Shown here piece after piece: positions 60,754 through 64,000 of a DNA stretch of 64,000 nucleotides. Position 1 is the stretch's first letter. Each line of letters starts with the position of its first letter. Both the position numbers and the translations under genes were made by a program. This stretch comes from Stenotrophomonas sp. SAU14A_NAIMI4_8 (GTDB lineage Bacteria; Pseudomonadota; Gammaproteobacteria; Xanthomonadales; Xanthomonadaceae). Below the pieces are notes generated by a model that did not search any database, had not been told where the DNA came from, and saw only the letters and a program-made list of their open reading frames with translations. The DNA lies in assembly GCF_003086695.1 (NCBI RefSeq), contig NZ_CP025999.1:608820-672819 (forward strand). The letters run 5' to 3'.

Positions 60754-61676
60754 TTGGGTTCGAACTCCTTCGGTGCATCGCGGCCCAGCAGGTAGCGCGC
60801 GGGGTTGTTTTCCAGGCGGTCGCTGACCCGGCGCAGGTCGCGGATCAGGCCGCGCAGTTCGGTCAGCGTCGGGCCCAGCTGGCCCAGGCCATCGTTGGCG
60901 AAGCTGTTGATGGCCGCGCGGTTCTCGCCCAGGATCGAATCGGCATTGCCGGCGGCCGAATCCAGCTTGCCCAGGGTGGCATCGAGCTTGTCGATGATGC
61001 CCGGCAGCTGCTGCACCAGGTTCTTGTCCAGGCGTTCGATGGTGCCGTTGGTGGTCTTCAGCGTGGTATCCAGGCTGCGGGCCGCGTCGCGCGCGCTCAG
61101 CAGCAGGGCCTGGGTGCCCTGGTCACGGTCGGCCAGGCCGCCGCTGATCGTTTCCAGGTTGGCCAGGGTGGCGTTGATCGAGGCGACGTTGCGGTCGCTC
61201 AGGATCTGGTCCATGCGTTCGACGATGCGGTTGGCCACGTCGGTGATGTTCTGCAGCGCCGACGGTGTGGTTGGAATGATCGGCGCCGGGTCCTTGTTCA
61301 CCGTGGTCAGGGTGGGCGCCTGCGGGGTACCGCCACTGAGCTGGATGATCGACGGGCCGGTCAGGCTGGTGATGGCCAGCTTGGCGCGGGTATCGGTCTT
61401 GACCGGCGTGTTGGAATTCAAGCGGATGCGCGCGACCACCTGGCGGGGGTCGTCGGGCACCAGGTTCAGTTCGGTGATCGACCCCACCGCGATGCCGTTG
61501 TACTGCACCGGGCTGCCGACCGACAGGCCGGTGACCGCTTCGCGGAACACCACGCGGTATTCCTGCCAGGTGCGGTCGGAGGAGTACTTGGCCGCCCACA
61601 GGCCGAAGGCCAGCAGGGCCAGGCCGGTGATCAGGGTGAACGCGCCGATCAGCACGTAGTTGGCTTTGGTTTCCAT
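60750..61676 (-). CDS. MlaD-family (MCE domain) substrate-binding protein
   Basis: 308 residues. An N-terminal transmembrane anchor (about 8-29, YVLIGAFTLITGLALLAFGL) leads into an MCE domain (about 38-120, VVFREAVTGLSVGSPVQYNGIAVGSI), then a long helical region (130-290) with heptad repeats that could form a periplasmic tunnel or stalk. MCE proteins carry phospholipids between inner and outer membranes. It sits between the ATPase gene and the lipoprotein gene of the operon. Confidence 0.92.
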   Translation of the reverse strand: METKANYVLIGAFTLITGLALLAFGLWAAKYSSDRTWQEYRVVFREAVTGLSVGSPVQYNGIAVGSITELNLVPDDPRQVVARIRLNSNTPVKTDTRAKLAITSLTGPSIIQLSGGTPQAPTLTTVNKDPAPIIPTTPSALQNITDVANRIVERMDQILSDRNVASINATLANLETISGGLADRDQGTQALLLSARDAARSLDTTLKTTNGTIERLDKNLVQQLPGIIDKLDATLGKLDSAAGNADSILGENRAAINSFANDGLGQLGPTLTELRGLIRDLRRVSDRLENNPARYLLGRDAPKEFEPK

Positions 61677-61679
61677 GGC

Positions 61680-62507
61680 TCAGGCACTCTCGATCTGTTC
61701 GCCACGCGCGGCGCGCGCGCGGGGTCCGTGGAAGTATTCCTGGATCCACGGATGATCCAGTTTCTCGATGTCCGGCAGCGGCGCGTTGGCCACCACCTTG
61801 TGGTCGGCGATCACCGCCACCCGGTCGCAGATGGCGTACAGCGTGTCCAGGTCATGGGTGATCAGGAACACGGTCAGCCCCAGCGCTTCCTGCAGGGTCT
61901 TGATTAGGCGGTCGAACGCGGCCGCGCCGATCGGGTCCAGGCCGGCGGTGGGCTCGTCCAGGAACAGCAGCGGCGGGTCCAGCGCCAGCGCACGGGCCAG
62001 GCCGGCGCGCTTGCGCATGCCGCCGGACAGCTGCGACGGCAGCTTGTTGATGGCATCGGCGGGCAGGCCGGCCAGCTTCACCTTCAGCAGCGCCAGTTCG
62101 TAATGCCAGCGTTCGGGCAGTTCGCGGTGGTGTTCCTTCAGCGGCACCTGCACGTTCTCGCCCACGCTGAGCGAAGAGAACAGGGCGCCATCCTGGAACA
62201 GCACGCCGGTGTTGCGTTCGATGTGCAGGCGGCTTTCGGCATCGTCGGCGCGTGCGTCGCGGCCCAGCACTTCAATCTGGCCGGCATCGGGAACGCGCAG
62301 GCCCAAAATCGACCGCATCAGCACCGATTTGCCGGTGCCCGAACCGCCGACCACGCCCAGGATCTCGCCGCGGCGCACGTCCAGGTCCAGCCCTTCGTGC
62401 ACGGTCTGGCTGCCGAAGCGGTTGGTCAGCCCACGCACGCGGATGGCCAGGTCGTGGCCCTGGTCATCGCGCATCGGGGTGTCATCGGGGTGTGGGTGTG
62501 TGGTCAT
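61680..62507 (-). CDS. MCE-type lipid transporter ATP-binding protein (MlaF-like)
   Basis: 275 residues. Walker A GVVGGSGTGKSVLMRSILG, Q-loop FQDGALFSSLSVGENV, signature LSGGMRKRAGLARAL, Walker B LLFLDEPTAGLDP and switch His in ITHDLD are all present. GALFSSLSVGENV is characteristic of MlaF/Ttg2A. It energises the permease encoded 2 bp upstream. Confidence 0.94.
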   Translation of the reverse strand: MTTHPHPDDTPMRDDQGHDLAIRVRGLTNRFGSQTVHEGLDLDVRRGEILGVVGGSGTGKSVLMRSILGLRVPDAGQIEVLGRDARADDAESRLHIERNTGVLFQDGALFSSLSVGENVQVPLKEHHRELPERWHYELALLKVKLAGLPADAINKLPSQLSGGMRKRAGLARALALDPPLLFLDEPTAGLDPIGAAAFDRLIKTLQEALGLTVFLITHDLDTLYAICDRVAVIADHKVVANAPLPDIEKLDHPWIQEYFHGPRARAARGEQIESA

Positions 62508-62508
62508 C

Positions 62509-63630
62509 TCACCAGTCCATGTGCATGAACCACAACGCCGCGAAGGCGTCGATGATGATCACCAGCGAGATGGTCTGCACCACGCTGGAGGTGGTGCGTT
62601 CGCCCACCGACTGCGCCGTGCCTTCCACCTTCAGCCCTTCCAGGCAGCCGATCAGGCCGATCACCAGGGCAAATACCGGCGCCTTGGACAGCCCCACCAG
62701 CATGTGCCGCACTTCCATGGTTTCGTGCATGCGCGCGATGTACATCTGCGGCGGAATGTCCAGGTCGAACGCACCCACGGTGATGCCGCCGGCCAGACCG
62801 GCCGCCATCGCAATGAAGGTCAGCAGCGGCAGGGTGACCAGCAGTGCCAGCAGGCGTGGCAGCACCAGCAGATCGATCGGGTCCAGGCCCAAAGTGCGCA
62901 TCGCATCGATTTCTTCGCGCGCCTTCATCGCGCCGATCTGCGCGGTGAACGCACTGGCGGTGCGGCCGGCCAGCACGATGGCGGTCAGCAGCACGGCGAA
63001 TTCGCGCAGGAAGGCGATGTTCACCAGTTCCACCACGTAGATCTCCGCGCCGAAGTCGCGCAGGATGGTGGAGCCGAGGAAGGCGATCACCGCGCCTACC
63101 AGGTAGGACAGCAACGCCACCAGCGGCACCGCGTCCAGACCCACCTGTTCCATCTGGTGCACGGTGGCGGTCAGGCGGAAGCGGCGCGGTTCCTTGAACA
63201 GGCGCGCGGCCTTGACCAGGTTCTCGCCCAGGAAACTGCACAGCGCCTTGATGTTGTGGCCGGTGGTGTGGACGCTGACGCCCAAGCGCTCCAGCGCCGC
63301 CAGCACGCCGAAGTCGCGCTTGGGCTTGGGCCGGTCGTCGGCCACTTCTTCGATGGTGCACACCAGTGCCTGGTGGTCGGGGCGGAAGTGCAGGGCGTGT
63401 TCGCCCAGGTCGGCACGATGGGCCACACGCAGCACCTGCAGCACGCCGGCCGAATCCAGCTGTTCGATGGCGGTGGCGTCGATGCCGGTCAGTTTCTCGG
63501 GAACGTCGCGCAGCACCTCGGCCGCCGCCAGTGCGGTCTTCAAGGTCCAGTGGCCGGACAGATGGATCAGCCCGGGATCGTGGGCATCCTGTTCCAGCCG
63601 GGGGCTGTGGTTCGGGGTCATGGGGGCCAT
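62509..63630 (-). CDS. MlaE-family permease with N-terminal STAS-like domain
   Basis: 373 residues. Residues about 15-115 form a STAS/NTP-binding-like domain (LIHLSGHWTLKTALAAAEVL, AIEQLDSAGVLQVL), and the rest is the MlaE permease with GLDAVPLVALLSYLVGAVIAFLG, LREFAVLLTAIVLAGRTASAF, GAMKAREEIDAMRTLGLDPI. In the usual Mla system the STAS domain is a separate protein (MlaB); here it is fused to the permease. It is first gene of the four-gene operon. An alternative ATG is at 63621. Confidence 0.92.
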   Translation of the reverse strand: MAPMTPNHSPRLEQDAHDPGLIHLSGHWTLKTALAAAEVLRDVPEKLTGIDATAIEQLDSAGVLQVLRVAHRADLGEHALHFRPDHQALVCTIEEVADDRPKPKRDFGVLAALERLGVSVHTTGHNIKALCSFLGENLVKAARLFKEPRRFRLTATVHQMEQVGLDAVPLVALLSYLVGAVIAFLGSTILRDFGAEIYVVELVNIAFLREFAVLLTAIVLAGRTASAFTAQIGAMKAREEIDAMRTLGLDPIDLLVLPRLLALLVTLPLLTFIAMAAGLAGGITVGAFDLDIPPQMYIARMHETMEVRHMLVGLSKAPVFALVIGLIGCLEGLKVEGTAQSVGERTTSSVVQTISLVIIIDAFAALWFMHMDW

Positions 63631-63722
63631 TCGGGTCGCAGCATAACCGTTCTGAATTGCACGTCGCGTCGAACCGGGATGAATTTCTCCTGCCGGGCCC
63701 GCTGTAGGTAATACTACGGCGC

Positions 63723-64000
63723 ATGTCCGCCGATGCTCACGCCATCCCCACGCCCCAGGCCACCTATGCGCAGCGCGTGGCCTTTGTTTCCGAGATCGCC
63801 GGTCGCCTGCACAGCTATGGCACCACGGCCCAGCGCCTGGAGGCCGCCGTGGTGGCGCTGGCGCGGCAACTGGACCTGGATTGTGAGCCGTGGTCGAACC
63901 CCACCGGCATCATCCTCAGCTTCAGCGATCCCGCGCGCGCCATCGGTTCCAGTGACATTACCCGGGTGATCCGCCTGGCGCCGGGCGAGAACGACCTGCA
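63723..64000 (+). CDS. threonine/serine exporter family protein (ThrE-like), partial
   Basis: The first 92 codons run off the window. From MSADAHAIPTPQATYAQRVA the sequence has FVSEIAGRLHSYGTTAQRLEAAVVALARQLDL, the N-terminal cytoplasmic domain pattern of the ThrE/DUF1212 family, whose membrane part should follow beyond the window end. These proteins export threonine, serine or related metabolites. It is divergent from the MlaE-type gene across 92 bp. Confidence 0.75.
   Translation, partial: MSADAHAIPTPQATYAQRVAFVSEIAGRLHSYGTTAQRLEAAVVALARQLDLDCEPWSNPTGIILSFSDPARAIGSSDITRVIRLAPGENDL

Overview
The window looks like chromosomal DNA of a Xanthomonadaceae gammaproteobacterium, most likely Stenotrophomonas (S. 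maltophilia complex). The reasons are high GC, many short GTAG-headed palindromic REP repeats of the S. maltophilia type, TAGAAT-like -10 boxes, XanA/XanB-type sugar-nucleotide enzymes, and an O-antigen locus lying between metB and etfAB as in Xanthomonas. I saw no rRNA, tRNA, CRISPR or insertion sequence. All calls come from reading the sequence; no database search was run.

Layout. 0-4 kb holds housekeeping genes: a CobC-like phosphatase, TfoX-C protein, free methionine-R-sulfoxide reductase, bioD and a MocR-type regulator, with REP clusters. 4.4-9.9 kb holds an exported methionine-sulfoxide repair operon (msrB-dipZ-msrA) divergent from a two-component system. 10-19 kb holds a phasin with an unusual 3' hairpin pair, queD, a TonB-dependent receptor with an M14 peptidase, and RhlE, separated by complex inverted-repeat elements. 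19.2-20.9 kb holds tyrosine-catabolism enzymes (FAH, MaiA). 21.2-23.6 kb is a lower-GC, probably acquired three-gene cassette: a secreted phospholipase A2-like gene broken by a frameshift, a membrane protein and a Fic protein. 23.9-31.6 kb holds a UdgX/radical-SAM repair pair, pilU, envelope proteins and CBS.

31.7-45.4 kb is the LPS locus: metB, then gmd, a glycosyltransferase, a 1013-residue tandem-duplicated glycosyltransferase, an Rmd-like reductase and an acyltransferase on +, facing wzt, wzm, xanB and xanA on -. XanA/XanB can make GDP-mannose, Gmd and the reductase can turn it into GDP-D-rhamnose, three glycosyltransferase domains could assemble a polymer, and Wzm/Wzt would export it. 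This resembles the A-band (common polysaccharide) route of Pseudomonas. etfBA and rmlBACD (dTDP-L-rhamnose) follow, then a paralogous acyltransferase.

52-64 kb holds a SWIM-SNF2 helicase, CoA transferase scoAB, a large WbsX/RgpF-type protein, AlkB, a four-gene MCE (Mla-like) lipid transport operon and the start of a ThrE-type exporter.

Most interesting non-coding signals: (i) two adjacent hairpins with the same 8-nt UCCCUCCC loop just after the phasin stop codon, a candidate 3'UTR-derived sRNA; (ii) a family of three elements sharing a conserved core but with locus-specific, self-complementary 25-27 bp arms; (iii) an orphan terminator-ended transcript candidate at 4.2 kb.
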